Below are positions 5,523 through 6,574 of a DNA stretch of 6,574 nucleotides, piece after piece. This DNA comes from Clostridiales bacterium (GTDB taxonomy: Bacteria > Bacillota > Sulfobacillia > UBA995): assembly GCA_003517845.1 (NCBI GenBank), contig DOZU01000034.1:1-6574 (forward strand), read 5' to 3'. The notes beneath the pieces are model-generated. The model did no database searches. It saw nothing but the letters and a program-made list of their open reading frames with translations, and was not told the DNA's origin. Position 1 is the first letter of the stretch. Every line of letters begins with the position of its first letter. Position numbers and translations under genes: made by a program.

Positions 5523-6350
5523 ATGACGGTGGTCGTCCAGGCCGTCATCCCCGCCGCAGGCCAGGGTACCCGCATGCTGCCTGCCACCGCGGTACTGCCC
5601 AAGGAGTTGCTTCCGCTCGTCGACCGGCCGATGATCGAGTACGCGGTGGAAGAAGCGATCGCCTCCGGCATCACCGATATCATCGTAGTGCTCAACTCCG
5701 CGAAACTGCAGATCAAGGAACACCTGACCCGGCGGTTTGCAGGCGTGCGGCTGGCATTCGCCTTCCAGGAGGAAGCCCGGGGGCTAGGTCATGCCGTGAG
5801 CTGCGCGGCAGCCTGCCTCGGCGACCGGCCCTTCGCCATCCTGCTGCCCGACGAGATCTTCGTGGACGCCCGCCCCTGCCTCCGGCAGTTGCTGGACGTC
5901 TTCGAACCAACTCAAGGGGGCGTGCTCGCCGTGCAGCGGGTCCCGCGCGCCGCAATCGGCCGCTACGGCGTAGTCGGGGGCGATGCCTGCGGGTCCGGGC
6001 TGATCAAGGTGACCGACCTCGTGGAGAAACCGAAGCCGGAGGCGGCCCCTTCCGACCTGGCCATCGTGGGCCGGTACGTGGTACATCCCGACCTCTTGCC
6101 CGCCTTACAGCAAACCCCTCCCGGGATCAAGGGCGAGATCCAACTCACCGATGCGCTCCGCACGCTGAACGGGCGACGACCGCTGTTCGCGCAAGTGTTC
6201 GCCGGCCGCCGCTACGATGTGGGGAACACGCGCGATTACTTGAGGGCTAACCTGGAACTGGGTCTCGAGTCCGAGGAGTACGGGGATGACCTGGTGGCGG
6301 CTGTGCGAGCCTGGATCCGCCGATCCCGCGACAGGCGGGCCAGGCCGTGA
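5523..6350 (+). CDS. galU: UTP-glucose-1-phosphate uridylyltransferase
   Basis: This 275-residue enzyme makes UDP-glucose from UTP and glucose-1-phosphate, the entry point to surface polysaccharides, glycolipids and galactose interconversion. The nucleotide-binding signature AVIPAAGQGTRMLPATAVLP (residues 7-26) leads into KELLPLVDRPMIEY with Lys27. Metal-site Asp110 is in LLPDE. Later come VEKPKPEAAPSDLAIVGRYV, the GalU hallmark GEIQLTDAL (204-212) and RYDVGNTRDYLRANLEL. The length fits the bacterial family. Two ATGs are possible, at 5517 and 5523. The second is preferred because GGGAGGG (5510-5516) abuts the first but is 6 nt from the second. LPDE replaces the commoner LPDD, and the motif has AVLPKE rather than KAIPKE, so a related thymidylyltransferase-type specificity is not fully excluded. 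The stop overlaps the start of the next gene by 4 bp. Confidence 0.93.
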   Translation: MTVVVQAVIPAAGQGTRMLPATAVLPKELLPLVDRPMIEYAVEEAIASGITDIIVVLNSAKLQIKEHLTRRFAGVRLAFAFQEEARGLGHAVSCAAACLGDRPFAILLPDEIFVDARPCLRQLLDVFEPTQGGVLAVQRVPRAAIGRYGVVGGDACGSGLIKVTDLVEKPKPEAAPSDLAIVGRYVVHPDLLPALQQTPPGIKGEIQLTDALRTLNGRRPLFAQVFAGRRYDVGNTRDYLRANLELGLESEEYGDDLVAAVRAWIRRSRDRRARP

Positions 6351-6574
6351 CGGGGGCTGGCCAGAGGGTCCTGGTGACCGGAGGCGCCGGTTTCATCGGC
6401 AGTCATGTCGTGGAAGAACTCCTCCGCCGCGGGTGCCTGGTCACCGTGGTCGATGACCTCTCAACCGGTCGCCTCGCCAACCTCGCCCCGGGCGCGGATT
6501 TTCATTGCCTCGACATCGCTCACCCCGACCTGCATGGTCTTCTCCGGGACCGTCGTCCCGCCCTGGTGGTTCAC
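6347..6574 (+). CDS. GalE-like NAD-dependent sugar epimerase, N-terminal part
   Basis: The first 76 codons are present and the gene continues past the window end. The extended-SDR Rossmann signature is clear: VLVTGGAGFIGSHVVEELL (residues 8-26) with the GxxGxxG NAD-binding loop. The acidic pair of VVDDLSTGR follows at about residues 34-42, and the ADFHCLDI adenine-binding region comes next. The fragment ends in ALVVH, the usual strand before the HxAA motif. DDLSTG is typical of UDP-glucose 4-epimerase and related UDP-sugar epimerases. Start is the GTG at 6347-6349, sharing GTGA with the galU stop, which implies translational coupling. With galU upstream, conversion of UDP-glucose to UDP-galactose is the likely role. 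The rest of the gene is needed to separate this from a dTDP- or GDP-sugar enzyme. Confidence 0.88.
   Translation, partial: MTGAGQRVLVTGGAGFIGSHVVEELLRRGCLVTVVDDLSTGRLANLAPGADFHCLDIAHPDLHGLLRDRRPALVVH

Noticed and set aside
1..6574. CRISPR array or phage-defence cluster
   Set aside because: No regularly spaced identical repeats and no cas or defence genes beyond the ordinary mazEF pair are present.

Overview
The window is GC-rich bacterial chromosomal DNA with strong AGGAGG-type ribosome binding sites and several GTG starts. This suggests a high-GC, possibly thermophilic member of the Firmicutes (Bacillota). That placement is an inference from composition and protein flavour, because no taxonomic marker is intact here.

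Layout from left to right: (1) bases 1-212 are a non-coding leader with nested repeats. (2) 213-1043 (+) encodes a class I SAM-dependent methyltransferase. (3) Convergent to it, 1056-1406 (-) is the C-terminal KH-domain stump of the GTPase gene era. Its GTPase half is missing, and its homology stops exactly where repeats resembling an IS21-type insertion sequence end begin (about 1407-1476). (4) After a gene-free stretch, a complete type II toxin-antitoxin pair lies on the minus strand: mazE (2018-2266) then mazF (1682-2017), abutting, with a near-consensus promoter at 2292-2320. This patch is visibly less GC-rich than its neighbours, which fits acquired DNA. (5) A single-domain cupin gene (2591-3037, -) follows. 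(6) A 285-bp divergent intergenic region holds a small palindrome and three consecutive stem-loops. (7) 3323-5383 (+) encodes a full-length prolyl oligopeptidase with an intact Ser-Asp-His triad. (8) 5523-6350 (+) encodes a GalU-type UTP-glucose-1-phosphate uridylyltransferase. It overlaps by 4 bp the start of a GalE-like NAD-dependent epimerase that runs off the window at 6574.

The galU-epimerase pair is an evident operon for nucleotide-sugar supply, probably UDP-glucose to UDP-galactose or a related sugar for surface polysaccharide. The methyltransferase, cupin and peptidase look like unlinked genes. The centre (about 1056-2590) reads as a scar of mobile-element activity: a broken housekeeping-gene copy, an insertion sequence end and a toxin-antitoxin module. 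I see no convincing undescribed multi-gene system. The best leads are the era/insertion sequence junction and the stem-loop cluster in front of the peptidase gene.
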